Shown here: positions 35,876 to 50,600 of the stretch, piece by piece | Layout: the number at the start of each line of letters is the position of its first letter | How positions within the stretch are numbered: the first letter of the stretch is position 1 | Assembly (NCBI GenBank): GCA_963834405.1 | Contig: CAWIBX010000001.1 | Location: 186,001 to 250,000, forward strand | DNA: 64,000 bases | Direction of reading: 5' to 3' | Origin: Bog-473 sp963834405 | GTDB lineage: Bacteria; Actinomycetota; Acidimicrobiia; Acidimicrobiales; RAAP-2 | Translations under genes and position numbers: made by a program | The notes under the pieces: model-generated | The model's database searches: none | Told to the model about the DNA's origin: nothing | Seen by the model: only the letters and a program-made list of their open reading frames with translations

Positions 35876-37216
35876 ATGAGCGACATCCTCAGTGCAGTCG
35901 TGGCCGGCGCGCCCGCGGACGAGCTGGCCGGGCTCGAGATGCCCGACTCGTACCGGGCGGCCCTGGTCAAGCGGAGTGAACAGACGATGTTCGAGGGCAT
36001 GGAGTCCTCGGACAAGGACCCGCGGCGGTCCCTCCACATAGAGGAGGTCGCCCTCCCCGAGCTGGCGCCCGACGAGGCCTACGTGGCGGTCATGGCATCG
36101 GCCATCAACTTCAACACCGTCTGGACGTCCATCTTCGAGCCGCTGCCCACGTTCGGCTTCCTCGACCGCCTGGCCAAGGAAGGGCCCTGGGCGGCCCGCC
36201 ACGCGCTCGACTACCACATCGTGGGGTCGGACGCGTCGGGCGTGGTGCTGCGCACCGGCTCGGCCGTGCGCAATTGGAAGGTCGGAGACAAGGTCACGAT
36301 CCACTGCAACTACGTCGACGACCAGGACCCCTCCGCGCACGACGACTCCATGCTGGCGGCCAACCAGCGCATCTGGGGGTTCGAGTCGAACTTCGGCGGC
36401 CTGGCCGACATCACGCTGGTGAAGGCCAACCAGCTCATGCCGAAGCCCACCCACCTCAGCTGGGAGGAGGCGGCAATCAACGCGCTGTGCAACTCGACCT
36501 CCTACCGCATGCTGGTGTCGCCCAACGGCGCGCGCATGACCCAGGGCGACAAAGTGCTCGTGTGGGGTGCCAGCGGGGGACTCGGGAGCTACGCCGTGCA
36601 GCACGTGTTGAACGGCGGCGGCACGCCCATCGGGGTGGTCTCCTCGCCCGAGAAGGTCAAGCTGCTGAACGACCTCGGGGTGGAGGCGGTGATCGACCGC
36701 AAGGCGGCGAACTACCGCTTCTGGGCGGACGAGCACACGCAGGACGAGTCGGAGTGGCGGCGCTTCGGCAAGGACATCCGGGGCCTCGTCGGCGGCGAGC
36801 CGGAGATCGTCTTCGAACATCCGGGCCGCCAGACCATGGGCGCGTCGGTCTTCGCCTGCAAGCGCGGCGGGACGGTCGTGACGTGCGCGGCGACGTCGGG
36901 CTACATGATTGAGTACGACAACCGCCACCTCTGGATGAAGCTCAAGACGATCAAGGGGTCGCACTTCGCGAACTACCGCGAGGCGTGGGACGCCAACCAG
37001 CTGATCTGCGACGGCAAGGTCCTGCCGCCCCTGTCCGCCGTCTACACGTTGGAGGAGGTGGGCGAGGCCGCCTACCAGGTGCACCACAACCTGCACGAGG
37101 GCAAGATCGGCGTCCTGTGCCTGGCGCCCCAGGAGGGGCTGGGCATAGACGACCCGGCGCTGCGGGCCAAGGTCGGCGAGGACCGCATCACGCTGTTCCG
37201 GCGGCACGGCGCATGA
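35876..37216 (+). CDS. ccr: Crotonyl-CoA carboxylase/reductase
   Basis: The enzyme reduces and carboxylates crotonyl-CoA to (2S)-ethylmalonyl-CoA using NADPH and CO2, the defining reaction of the ethylmalonyl-CoA pathway. The 446-residue medium-chain dehydrogenase-type product has AINFNTVWTSIFEP, ALDYHIVGSDASGVV, RIWGFESNFGGLADITLVKANQL, VWGASGGLGSYAVQHVLNGGG and KGSHFANYREAWDAN, including the phenylalanine-glutamate and histidine positions implicated in CO2 binding. TATCGT lies 8 nt upstream of ATG, suggesting a leaderless transcript. It overlaps the epimerase gene (ATGA). Confidence 0.93.
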   Translation: MSDILSAVVAGAPADELAGLEMPDSYRAALVKRSEQTMFEGMESSDKDPRRSLHIEEVALPELAPDEAYVAVMASAINFNTVWTSIFEPLPTFGFLDRLAKEGPWAARHALDYHIVGSDASGVVLRTGSAVRNWKVGDKVTIHCNYVDDQDPSAHDDSMLAANQRIWGFESNFGGLADITLVKANQLMPKPTHLSWEEAAINALCNSTSYRMLVSPNGARMTQGDKVLVWGASGGLGSYAVQHVLNGGGTPIGVVSSPEKVKLLNDLGVEAVIDRKAANYRFWADEHTQDESEWRRFGKDIRGLVGGEPEIVFEHPGRQTMGASVFACKRGGTVVTCAATSGYMIEYDNRHLWMKLKTIKGSHFANYREAWDANQLICDGKVLPPLSAVYTLEEVGEAAYQVHHNLHEGKIGVLCLAPQEGLGIDDPALRAKVGEDRITLFRRHGA

Positions 37217-37629
37217 GCGACGTGGGCGGCCTGCTGACCGAGATCGACCACGTCGCCATCGCCGTCAACGACCTGGAGGCGGCGATCGCGTGGTACGCCG
37301 AGGTCTTCGGCGCCCGCGTCGACCACCGCGAGCGGGTCGAACGCGACGGTGTGGAGGAAGCCCTCCTCAAGGTGGCCGACTCCTACGTGCAGCTGCTGAC
37401 GCCGATCCGCGACGACTCCCCCGTGGCCAAGTACCTCGCCACCAAGGGCGAGGGTCTGCACCACGTCGGCTACCGCGTCGACGACTGCGCGGTGGCGCTG
37501 CAGGCGGTCAAGGACGCGGGCGGGCGGGTGATCGACGAGGAGCCGCGACCGGGGTCGCGGGGCACGACCGTCGCCTTCGTGCACCCGAAGACGAGCTTTG
37601 GGACGCTGATAGAGCTCGTGCAGGAGTAG
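37213..37629 (+). CDS. epi: Methylmalonyl-CoA/ethylmalonyl-CoA epimerase
   Basis: This vicinal-oxygen-chelate enzyme racemises the C2 centre of methylmalonyl- or ethylmalonyl-CoA so that the product of Ccr or PCC can enter the mutase. The 138-residue product has IDHVAIAVNDLEAAIAWY, GLHHVGYRVDD and the terminal TLIELVQE, providing the metal-binding histidines and glutamate. It starts within the ccr stop codon (ATGA), tying it to Ccr. Confidence 0.92.
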   Translation: MSDVGGLLTEIDHVAIAVNDLEAAIAWYAEVFGARVDHRERVERDGVEEALLKVADSYVQLLTPIRDDSPVAKYLATKGEGLHHVGYRVDDCAVALQAVKDAGGRVIDEEPRPGSRGTTVAFVHPKTSFGTLIELVQE

Positions 37630-37673
37630 ACCCCGGACTTCGGCTTAGCCGCGCGGGGCGAGGCGGCCCCGCC

Positions 37674-38369
37674 TCAGGGGCCCCCGTGGAACCGGTAGCC
37701 GAACGGGCAGTTCCCGATGCCGCTGGTGTCCTGGACGTACATCCACCAGCGGCCCGTCAGGTGGCGGGAGCACTCGTCCGCGAAGGTGGCCGCACCGATG
37801 TCCGTGTAGCCCAGGCCGTGGGTCTGGCCCGGGGCGACCGCGGTGTACGTGACGAAGTGGCCCTCGGGGCTGGACGCCCCGCACTCCTGATACGGGGCGG
37901 CCAGCGGCCCGATGCTGCCCGTCGGCACCGTTGTGCATGGGCGCAGGGGCACGCCGTTGGCGTGCCGTGCACCGTGCTCGACCTGCAGAAGGAATCGCTC
38001 GGCCGCCGGCGTCGCACCCGTGTCCCACGCCATGGCCACCGGAAGCGAGAACTCGAACGTCCAGACCGCGGCCAGCACGGTGAAGACCGCCACCGCCACT
38101 GCGAAGGTCCACAGGTCGCGCCAGGCCGGACGGAAGCACGCCACGACCCAGCCCACGATCGCCACGGCACCGCCAGCGACGGCCACGACCGCGGTCGGGG
38201 CGACGAGGGAGCCGCCGGGGGTCGGGAGCACCCAGCCCAGGTACCCCAGCACCACCCCGGCCAGCAGGGCGGCGAGCAGGCCCCACCCGCCGATGCGGCG
38301 GCGCGGGGCAGCGTCGGCTTCGTCAGGCTCAGGCTGGGCGGGGGACGGCTCGGTGGCCGTGAGAACCAC
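37674..38369 (-). CDS. Membrane protein with a cysteine-containing extracytoplasmic domain, function unknown
   Basis: The GTG start gives 231 residues. There is a charged cytoplasmic N-terminus (~1-27), then three helices (~28-46, ~57-82, ~88-110), and a ~120-residue domain with several cysteines (RPCTTVPT, YQECGASS, DECSRHLTG, GNCPFGYRF) that may form disulfides. I do not recognise a named family. It lies between epi and a glycosyltransferase gene on the opposite strand, so no operon context helps. Confidence 0.65.
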   Translation of the reverse strand: MVLTATEPSPAQPEPDEADAAPRRRIGGWGLLAALLAGVVLGYLGWVLPTPGGSLVAPTAVVAVAGGAVAIVGWVVACFRPAWRDLWTFAVAVAVFTVLAAVWTFEFSLPVAMAWDTGATPAAERFLLQVEHGARHANGVPLRPCTTVPTGSIGPLAAPYQECGASSPEGHFVTYTAVAPGQTHGLGYTDIGAATFADECSRHLTGRWWMYVQDTSGIGNCPFGYRFHGGP

Positions 38370-38438
38370 GGCGAAAGCCTAATCAGAGCCTCCCCGGCCG
38401 GCAGGGCTGGTCGCAGCCCGGCGTGCCATGCTCCGGGC

Positions 38439-39470
38439 GTGGCGTCCTTCCTCTTCGTCCCGCTGGACGCCGGCGGCAACGTCAACCCTTTTCTCAGTTT
38501 GGCGGAGGAATTGCAGACCAGAGGCCACGAAGTCCGCGCGGCCGCAGCGGAGTCGCTCCGTGAACGGTTCCAGAACGCCGGCGTCGCGGTGCACTCGTTT
38601 CCGGGACCCATCCCGTCGGCGGACGACGTGCAGGCGGCGGCAACGGTGCCTCCCGACGTCGTCGTCGTCGACTTCATGGCCACCCCGTCACTGAACGGCG
38701 CCCGCGCCATGGGACGGCCGACCGTCGCGCTGATGCACACGCTCTATCTCGATCTGCTCCAGGGTGGCGCCCCGGGGCCGATGCAAATCGTGGCGAGCGT
38801 CGCCGACCTCAACGAGGAGCGCTCACGGCTGCGGCTGCCCCCCATCAGCGCATTCGGCGATCTCCTGGCCGAGCTGGACCTCGTCCTGGTCACCGTGCCA
38901 CGCGAGCTCGACGGCCCCGGGCCCACCCCGCCGAACATGCACTACACCGACATCCTGTTCCAGGGCGCGGGTCCGGACGCCGGCTGGGCTCCGCCCCCGG
39001 GCGACGACCCCCTGGTCGTGGTCTCCATGGGCACGGCGGGACAGGGAGGGGCGCCGGTGCTCCAGCGGGTGGTCGACGCGCTGGCCTCCTGCGCTGTGCG
39101 CGGCTGGGTGTCGGTGCCGTCCTACGTCAGCCCCGACGAGCTGTGCGCGCCGGACAACGTCACGTTGTCCGGGTACGTGCGCCACGCCGCAGTGATGCCC
39201 CACGCCGACCTGCTGGTCACCCACGCCGGGCTCGGCTCCATCGGCGCCGCGCTGGCCTTCGGCGTGCCGATGGTCTGCATCCCCGAGGACCGCGACCAGC
39301 CCGCCAACGCGGTGGCCGTGACCCGGATCGGGGCCGGACAGCGCCTGGACACCGACGCCGCACCGGCAACGATCAGCGCCGCCGTCGAACGCGGGCTGGC
39401 GGGTCCGCGCCTCGCGCCGCGCCCACCGCAGCCGGGCCGCGCCGCCGCGCTGCTCGAGACGCTGGTCTGA
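38439..39470 (+). CDS. UDP-glycosyltransferase-like protein (MGT/GT1 fold)
   Basis: The product (GTG start, 343 residues) has the two-domain GT-B layout: FVPLDAGGNVNPFLSLAEELQTRGHEV at the N-terminus, a middle linker, and the C-terminal PLVVVSMGTAGQGG, GYVRHAAVMPHADLLVTHAGLGSIGAALAFGVPMVCIPEDRDQPANA donor-binding region. These are typical of macrolide-type and sterol glycosyltransferases. Acceptor and sugar are unknown. No secondary-metabolite cluster surrounds it. Confidence 0.8.
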   Translation: MASFLFVPLDAGGNVNPFLSLAEELQTRGHEVRAAAAESLRERFQNAGVAVHSFPGPIPSADDVQAAATVPPDVVVVDFMATPSLNGARAMGRPTVALMHTLYLDLLQGGAPGPMQIVASVADLNEERSRLRLPPISAFGDLLAELDLVLVTVPRELDGPGPTPPNMHYTDILFQGAGPDAGWAPPPGDDPLVVVSMGTAGQGGAPVLQRVVDALASCAVRGWVSVPSYVSPDELCAPDNVTLSGYVRHAAVMPHADLLVTHAGLGSIGAALAFGVPMVCIPEDRDQPANAVAVTRIGAGQRLDTDAAPATISAAVERGLAGPRLAPRPPQPGRAAALLETLV

Positions 39471-39524
39471 TTGGTCTCAACGGCGCACCTGGCCCCGCAA
39501 GCGGCGACGTGCCGGCGCCTGCTT

Positions 39525-40628
39525 CTAGTGCGTTATCGGCGGCGCGTGCGGGGCCGTCACGTGCACCACCTTGCCGGAGTTCGAGCCCGCCACCCACACG
39601 CCGGCCCCGACGCCGATGAGCCCACGGGGCGTCGTGTGGAGGTTGAGCTGTTCCGACTCCGGCGCCTGGACGATGTAGCGCACCGACGTCGTCGCGCCGA
39701 ACCCGACCCAGACGCGCTGGGCCGCCACCGCCACGGCGACGGGGTCGCGGCCGATGTTCTCCAACGTGCTGACGGTGAGCGTCGACGGCTCCACGCTTTC
39801 GACGGTCCCGCTCCCGGAGTTGGCGACCCACACCTGGCCCGCGCCCGTGGTGACCCCGATGGGTATCTGGCCTACTTTTATGACGGTCTGCGCCGGTGCG
39901 CCGCCGGTGTCCGAGGGCACGATGCGGGTCAGGAGGTCGGTCGTGCCCGTCACCCAGAGCGCCCCGAAGCCGCCCGCCACCCGCACCGCCCCGGCCAGCA
40001 CGCCGACCGTTGTCCCCGCGGTGCCGGTGGTCGTGTCGATCGGCGTAATGGATTTGCCGATCACCGAGGCCACCCACACGTCGTTGCCCAGGACGGCCAG
40101 CCCCGAGGGCCCTCCGGGGACAGGGATGCTGCGCACGACCTGGAGCGACGCCGCGTCGACCTCGACCACGGTGTTGGTGACCATCTCCGCCAGCCACAGG
40201 TCGGAGCCGGTGAGCACCATGGCCACGGGCCGCCCCGGCACCTTCGTGGTCGCCTCGACCTTGCCGGTCGCCGGGTCGAATTTCTCGACCACGTCGCGCG
40301 TGTCGTCGGTCACGTAGCCGGTCCCGCCCGCCGCCACCACGGCCGAGGCCGCGGACAGGTGCAGCAGCGTGTGGGCCACGAGGACGGTCGGCGGCCGCTT
40401 CCCCGAGGACGAGGGCGTGCCGTTCCCGCCCGACGTCGCCACCAGGGCGGCCACGCCGCCCACGAGGGCCAGCACCAGCACGCCGACCGCGCCGAACACC
40501 ATCCAGCGGCGGTGCCGCGCCCGGCGCTGCCAGACCGTCTCGCCCGCGCGCCCCTTGCCGGTCGACCGTGCCTGCGCCTGCTTCGCCCTGGCCGCCCTCC
40601 TCTGTGTCCGGTTCTTCTGTGCCGCCAC
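39525..40628 (-). CDS. Membrane-anchored beta-propeller (YVTN/NHL-like) protein
   Basis: A GTG start produces a strongly basic N-terminal arm, a single helix (WMVFGAVGVLVLALVGGVAALVATSGG, ~42-68), then an extracytoplasmic domain made of repeated strands around V/I-x-V-G-x-x-P-x-x-V/L (VPGRPVAMVLTGSDLWLAEM, VPGGPSGLAVLGNDVWVASV, VGQIPIGVTTGAGQVWVANS, ENIGRDPVAVAVAAQRVWVG). That pattern indicates a beta-propeller. It starts 6 nt after the cysC stop, on the same strand, so it may share the cys transcript. No enzymatic motif is apparent. Confidence 0.75.
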   Translation of the reverse strand: MAAQKNRTQRRAARAKQAQARSTGKGRAGETVWQRRARHRRWMVFGAVGVLVLALVGGVAALVATSGGNGTPSSSGKRPPTVLVAHTLLHLSAASAVVAAGGTGYVTDDTRDVVEKFDPATGKVEATTKVPGRPVAMVLTGSDLWLAEMVTNTVVEVDAASLQVVRSIPVPGGPSGLAVLGNDVWVASVIGKSITPIDTTTGTAGTTVGVLAGAVRVAGGFGALWVTGTTDLLTRIVPSDTGGAPAQTVIKVGQIPIGVTTGAGQVWVANSGSGTVESVEPSTLTVSTLENIGRDPVAVAVAAQRVWVGFGATTSVRYIVQAPESEQLNLHTTPRGLIGVGAGVWVAGSNSGKVVHVTAPHAPPITH

Positions 40629-40634
40629 GCCGCC

Positions 40635-41267
40635 TTACCTGAGCAGCCCGTCGACCAGCTCGAGCACCCGGGAGACCTGCTCGGAGACGGTGCCCGAGTC
40701 GGGCCCGAGGACCAGGTCGGGATCCGCCGGCACCTCGTAGTCCGAGTCGATGCCGGTGAAGCCGGGCAGCTGCCCGGCCCGGGCCCGTGCGTACAGGCCC
40801 TTCGGGTCGCGCCGCTCGCACTCCGCCAGCGAGGTGGAGACGTAGACCTCCGCGAACGGGAGCCCGGCCTCTTCGTGCAGCATGCGGATGAGCCGGCGGT
40901 CCTCCTCGAAGGGGCAGATCAGCGCGATCAGCGCGAGCGTGCCGGCCTCGGCGAACATCCGTGACACCTCGCCCGCCCGCCGCACGTTCTCGGTGCGGTC
41001 GTGGTCGGAGAAGCCGAGGTCGCCGTTGAGCCCGTGGCGCAGGTTGTCGCCGTCGAGCAGGTAGGCGTGCAGGCCGCGGTTGACGAAGGCCTCCTCCACC
41101 CCGGCGGCCAGCGTCGACTTCCCGGCGCCCGAGAGCCCGGTGAACAGCAGGGTGGCACCGGCCGTTCCCAGAGCGGCGAAACGGTCGGCGCGGCGAGATC
41201 CGCGCGCCGTGGCGCACCACGTTGGGGCTGGCGTGCGCAGTGGAGATGACCCGGATGACGCCGGCAC
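40635..41267 (-). CDS. cysC: Adenylylsulfate (APS) kinase, frame-separated from cysN
   Basis: APS kinase phosphorylates adenylylsulfate to PAPS. The frame has GATLLFTGLSGAGKSTLA (Walker A at 44-52), LLDGDNLRHGLNGDLGFSDHDRTENVRRAGEV and the C-terminal DPKGLYARARAGQLPGFTGIDSDYEVP, i.e. a full CysC domain. The region just upstream, ARGSRRADRFAALGTAGATLL, resembles the linker that joins CysN to CysC in fused CysNC proteins, but here it is one base out of frame from cysN. GTG 41267 would be the start if it is a separate gene. Confidence 0.85.
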   Translation of the reverse strand: MPASSGSSPLRTPAPTWCATARGSRRADRFAALGTAGATLLFTGLSGAGKSTLAAGVEEAFVNRGLHAYLLDGDNLRHGLNGDLGFSDHDRTENVRRAGEVSRMFAEAGTLALIALICPFEEDRRLIRMLHEEAGLPFAEVYVSTSLAECERRDPKGLYARARAGQLPGFTGIDSDYEVPADPDLVLGPDSGTVSEQVSRVLELVDGLLR

Positions 41268-42495
41268 CGGCCGTCGCGTTGGTGGAGGGGTCGATGACGA
41301 TGAAGCTGCCGGTGGTGCGGTTCGTCGTGTAGTCGTCGACGAGCACCGGCTCGGTCGTATGGAAGGACACCCGCCCGATTTCGTTCAGCCCCAAAGTGGT
41401 CGCCGTGTCGTCCCGGTGCAGCCCGTTCACGTCGAGCCGGTACTGCAGCGACTCCACCCGGGCCCGCACGGTGCGGGTGGAGTGCTTGAGCAGGTAGGCC
41501 TGTCCGACCTCCAGCGGGGACCGCTCGTCCATCCAGCAGACCGTCGCCTCCAGGTCGTGGGTCACCGTGGGCCGGTTGTTGGGCCGGCACAGGATGTCGC
41601 CGCGGGTCACCGCGATGTCGTCGTCCAGGGTGATGACCACCGCCATGGGCGGGAAGGCCTCGGCCACCTCGCCGTCGGCCGTGGCGATCGTGGCGATGCG
41701 TGAGGTCGTCCCGGTGGGCAGGACGAGCACGTCGTCGCCCGGCCGCAGCACGCCGCTCGCCACCGTGCCGGCGTAGCCCCGGAAGCCCGGGGCGTCCCCG
41801 CTCCGGCTGCGGATCACGTACTGGACGGGGAACCGAGGGTCGATGAAGTTCTCGTCGCTGCCGATGTACACCGACTCCAGGTGGTTGAGCAGGGGCGATC
41901 CCTCATACCACCACATGTTCTCCGAGCGCTGCACGACGTTGTCCCCGCGCAGGGCACTGATCGGGATGAACGTGATGTCGTGGACGTTCAGCCGGGCGGC
42001 GAACTCCATGAACTCGGCCTCTATGGCCTCGTAGCGCTCCCGGTCCCAGTCGATGAGGTCCATCTTGTTGACGCAGACGACCATGTGGGGCACGCCCAGC
42101 ATGGATGAGAGGAAGGCGTGGCGCCTGGTCTGCTCTATGACGCCCTTGCTCGCGTCTATGAGGATGAGGGAGACGTGCGCGCTCGACGCCCCCGTCACCA
42201 TGTTGCGGGTGTACTCGGTATGCCCGGGCGTGTCGGCGATGATGAACTTGCGCTTGGGCGTGGCGAAGTACCGGTAGGCCACGTCAATCGTGATGCCCTG
42301 CTCGCGCTCGGCGCGCAGCCCGTCGGTCAGCAGGGCCAGGTCGGTCTCCGGCGCTCCCCGCTGCTCGCTCGTACGCCGGATGGCTTCGAGCTGGTCCTCG
42401 AAGATGCCCTTGGCGTCGAAGAGGAGGCGGCCGATCAGCGTGGACTTGCCGTCGTCGACCGACCCCGCGGTGACCAGGCGCAGGAGCTCCGACAC
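41191..42495 (-). CDS. cysN: Sulfate adenylyltransferase large subunit (GTPase CysN), ends in a frame break
   Basis: CysN is the GTPase that drives ATP sulfurylase. The N-terminal part from GTG 42495 has G1 GSVDDGKST (11-19), ITIDVAYRYF, DTPGHTEYTRNM, NKMDLID and the two beta-barrel domains to the SPNVVRHGARIS linker (codon ~434). After that point the frame runs without a stop through cysC and beyond, which is not homologous. The listed left end is where similarity stops. The GTG shares one base with the cysD stop. Confidence 0.88.
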
Positions 42496-43418
42496 TAGAA
42501 GTAGCCCTCCCGCTTGCGGTCCTCCATGCCGGCTTCGGAGATCCGGTCGTCGGCCCGGGTGGCCCCGCGCTCGGTCAGCCGGGTGGCCGCCACCTCGGCG
42601 ATGACCAGGGCGATGGTGTCGGCCGTCGACTCCACGCAGCCGGTGCAGTCGGCGTCGCCCACCGTGCGGAAGCGCACCAGCGCTTCGAAGACGGGCTCGT
42701 CGGGCTCGGGCGACAGGTGCCGGGTGGCCGCCATCAGCATGCCGTCACGCTGGAACACGGCACGCCGGTGGGCGAAGTAGATGGGAGGCACCGGGATGTC
42801 CTCTTCGCCGATGTAGTTCCAGACGTCGAGCTCGGTCCAGTTCGACAGCGGGAAGACCCGGATGTGCTCGCCCGCCTTGTGGCGCGCGTTGTAGAGGTTC
42901 CACAACTCGGGCCGCTGGTTTTTGGGGTCCCATTGCCCGTAGGCGTCGCGGAAGCTGAAGATGCGCTCCTTGGCCCGCGCCTTCTCCTCGTCGCGCCGCG
43001 CGCCGCCGAAGACGGCGTCGTGGCGCCCCTCCGCGATGGCGCGCAGGAGCGTCGGCGTCTGCAGCGGGTTGCGCGTCGCCCGCGGCGAGGGGTCCTCGAC
43101 CGTCCGCCCCGCGTCGATGTCGTCCTGGACACTGGCCACCTCGAGCGTCAGCCCGAGCTCGGCCACCCGGCGGTCCCGGAAGGCCAGGACCTCGTCGAAG
43201 TTGCGCCCGGTGTCGATGTGGAGCACCGGGAACGGGATGGGCCCCGGCCAGAAGGCCTTCGTGGCCAGGTGCAGCATGACGATGGAGTCCTTGCCGCCCG
43301 AGAACAGCAGGGTGGGCCGTTCGAACTCGGCGGCCACCTCCCGGAAGACGTGGATCGAGTGGGCCTCCAGGGCGCGCAGGTGGGAGAGCCGGTAGTGACC
43401 CGGATGCGGTGTCGCCAA
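42495..43418 (-). CDS. cysD: Sulfate adenylyltransferase small subunit
   Basis: CysD catalyses adenylylation of sulfate with ATP. The 307-residue product has the PP-loop SGGKDSIVMLHLA, HIDTGRNFDEVLAFRD, GARRDEEKARAKERIFSFRD, LYNARHKAGEHIRVFPLSNWTELDVWNYI and the C-terminal RTVGDADCTGCVES motif. The TTG start at 43418 is supported by an AGAGGAG 6 nt upstream. It leads the cysD-cysN-cysC unit and follows rpoC by 41 nt on the same strand. Confidence 0.95.
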   Translation of the reverse strand: MATPHPGHYRLSHLRALEAHSIHVFREVAAEFERPTLLFSGGKDSIVMLHLATKAFWPGPIPFPVLHIDTGRNFDEVLAFRDRRVAELGLTLEVASVQDDIDAGRTVEDPSPRATRNPLQTPTLLRAIAEGRHDAVFGGARRDEEKARAKERIFSFRDAYGQWDPKNQRPELWNLYNARHKAGEHIRVFPLSNWTELDVWNYIGEEDIPVPPIYFAHRRAVFQRDGMLMAATRHLSPEPDEPVFEALVRFRTVGDADCTGCVESTADTIALVIAEVAATRLTERGATRADDRISEAGMEDRKREGYF

Positions 43419-43459
43419 GGGACGCTCCTCTGTACTCCCCCGCCCCCGGAAGTGGGAGT

Positions 43460-47673
<4,214 letters not shown>

Positions 47674-47674
<1 letters not shown>

Positions 47675-50600
47675 TAGGAAAAGCTCCTCTCCGCGGCTCG
47701 CCGCTCGTCTTCCTCGTCGGACCCGCGCTCGTTGCGGCTGATGTCGATGCCCAGCTCCTCGGCGGTCCGGAAGACGTCCTCGTCCAATTCGTGCATCTCG
47801 ATCTCACGGCCGTCGACCGCCAGGACCTCGACGTCGAGGCAAAGCGACTGCATCTCCTTGATCAAGACCTTGAAGCTCTCGGGGATGCCCGGCTCGGGGA
47901 TGTTCTCGCCCTTGACGATGGCCTCGTAGACCTTGACCCGGCCCAGGACATCGTCCGACTTGATGGTCAGCAGCTCCTGCAGTGCGTAGGCGGCGCCGAA
48001 GGCCTCGAGCGCCCACACCTCCATCTCACCGAAGCGCTGGCCGCCGAACTGGGCCTTCCCGCCCAGGGGCTGCTGCGTGATCATGGAGTACGGGCCGGTC
48101 GAGCGGGCGTGGATCTTGTCGTCCACCAGGTGGGCCAGCTTCAGGATGTAGACGTAGCCGACCGAGATGGGGTTGTCGTAGGCCTCGCCGGTGCGGCCGT
48201 TGTACAGGCTGGCCTTGCCGTCGGTGCCGATCAGGCGGCTGGCGTCGCCGTTGGCCGAGTCGGACCGCAGCTGGCCGAAGACCTGCTTGATCGTCGGATG
48301 CGTGCCGGCGTCCTCGGCCTCGTCCCAGTGGGCACCGTCGAAGACGGGCGTCGCCACCCAGGCGGCCGGCTCGGTGCGCGGCCGCGTCTTGCGGGCGGCG
48401 CCGTCGCCCTGGGCCGACGTCCCCACGCCGTCGTTGACCTCCGCGCCCTCCCAGCCGTGCCGGGCCGCGTAGCCCAGGTGCGACTCGAGCACCTGGCCCA
48501 CGTTCATGCGGCTCGGCACGCCGAGCGGGTTGAGGATGATGTCGACCGGGGTGCCGTCGGCCAGGTAGGGCATGTCCTCGACCGGCAGGATCTTGGAGAT
48601 GACGCCCTTGTTGCCGTGGCGGCCGGCCAGCTTGTCTCCCTCGGAGATCTTGCGCTTCTGCGCCACGTAGACGCGCACCAACTGGTTCACGCCCGGTGGC
48701 AGCTCGTGCGACTCCTCCCGCGAGAAGACCCGCACGTCAATCACCTTGCCGTACTCACCGTGCGGAACCTTCAGAGACGTGTCCCTGACCTCGCGCGCCT
48801 TCTCGCCGAAGATGGCGCGCAGCAGGCGCTCCTCGGGGGTCTGCTCGGTCTCACCCTTGGGGGTGACCTTCCCGACCAGCACGTCGCCCGGCTCCACCTC
48901 GGCGCCCACGCGGATGATGCCGCGGTCGTCCAGGTCGGCCAGGATCTCCTCGGACAGGTTCGGGATGTCCCGGGTGATCTCCTCGGCGCCCAGCTTGGTG
49001 TCGCGGGCGTCGACCTCGTGCTCCTCTATGTGGATGGACGTCAGCACGTCGTCGCGCACCAACCGCTCCGACAGGATGATGGCGTCCTCGTAGTTGTAGC
49101 CCTCCCACGGCATGAACGCGACGAGGAGGTTCTTGCCCAGCGCCAGCTCGCCGTTGTGGGTGGAGGGCCCGTCGGCCAGCAGGTCGCCCGCCGTCACGGC
49201 CTGCCCCTCGGCCACCAGGGTGCGGTGGTTGATGCAGGTGTTCTGGTTGGAGCGGCGGAACTTGGACAGCCGGTAGACCTTGCGTCCCAGCGCGGTGCCC
49301 AGCCGGTCCTTCTGGCCGGAGCGGTACTCCACGGTGACGGAGTCGCCGCTGATCTCGGTGACGGTCCCGTCGCCCTCGGCCACGAGCACGTCGCCCGCGT
49401 CCCGGGCGGCACGGGCCTCGACGCCCGTGCCGATGTAGGGCGCCTCGGGCACCACGAGCGGCACGGCCTGCTTCTGCATGTTGGCGCCCATGAGTGCACG
49501 GTTGGCGTCGTCGTGCTCGACGAAGGGGATCAGCGCGGTCGAGACCGACACGATCTGCTTCGGCGAGACGTCCATGAGGTCCACCTCGGACGGCGGCACG
49601 AAGTCGATCTCCGACGTGGTGCCGTAGGAGCCCACGGCCGCACCCATGCGCACGCCGGTGCCCTGCGGGCCGCGCCGGACCAGCACGCGGTCCTCCGTCA
49701 GCCGCCCCTCGGCGTCGACCGACGCGTTGGCCTGGGCGATGACGTGCTCCTCCTCCTCGTCGGCCGCCAGGTAGGACACCTCGTCGGTGACCTTGCCGTC
49801 GCGGACGGTGCGGTAGGGGGTCTCGATGAAGCCGTACTCGTTCACCCGGGCGTAGGTGGCCAGGGCGCCGATGAGGCCGATGTTCGGGCCCTCGGGCGTC
49901 TCGATGGGGCACATGCGGCCGTAGTGCGACGTGTGGACGTCACGCACCTCGAAGCCGGCGCGCTCTCGGGACAACCCACCGGGCCCCAACGCCGACAGGC
50001 GGCGCTTGTGGGCCAGGCCCGACAGCGGGTTGTTCTGGTCCATGAACTGCGACAGCTGTGAGGTGCCGAAGAACTCCTTCACCGCGGCCACGACCGGGCG
50101 GATGTTGATCAGCGTCTGCGGCGTGATGGCCTCGACGTCCTGGGTGGTCATGCGCTCGCGCACGACCCGCTCCATCCGCGACAGCCCCACCCGCACCTGG
50201 TTCTGGATCAGCTCGCCGACCGAGCGGATGCGCCGGTTGGCGAAGTGGTCCTGGTCGTCTATGCGGTAGGTCGAGTCGCCGTCGGCCATGTGCAGCGCGA
50301 GGTGCAGCATGTAGGTGGCGGCGGCCAGGATCTCCGACGGGCTCAGCACGGACTGGCCCGGGGCCGGCTTCTCGACCTTGATGCCGAACAGCTCCTCCAG
50401 CCGGTCGATCTCGGGGCCGAGCTTGCGGTTCAGCTTGTAGCGGCCGACCCGGGTGAGGTCGTAGCGCTTCGGGTTGAAGAAGGCGTTCTCGAAGTAGACA
50501 CGCGCGGCCTCGGCCGACAGGGGCTCGCCGGGACGGGCGCGCTTGTAGATCTCGAGGAGCGCCTCCTCCCGCGACGGGGCGAGGTTGCGCTCCTTCTCCC

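Noticed and set aside
39373..42495. A single 1040-residue protein starting with CysN
   Set aside because: Only the first ~434 residues match CysN. The rest runs out of frame through cysC and the beta-propeller gene and is arginine/glycine-rich, typical of an antisense or frame shadow in GC-rich DNA.
49940..50080. Rifampicin resistance in rpoB
   Set aside because: The key residues of the cluster (D, H and S positions) are the sensitive type; the T-to-A change next to H is not a known resistance mutation.
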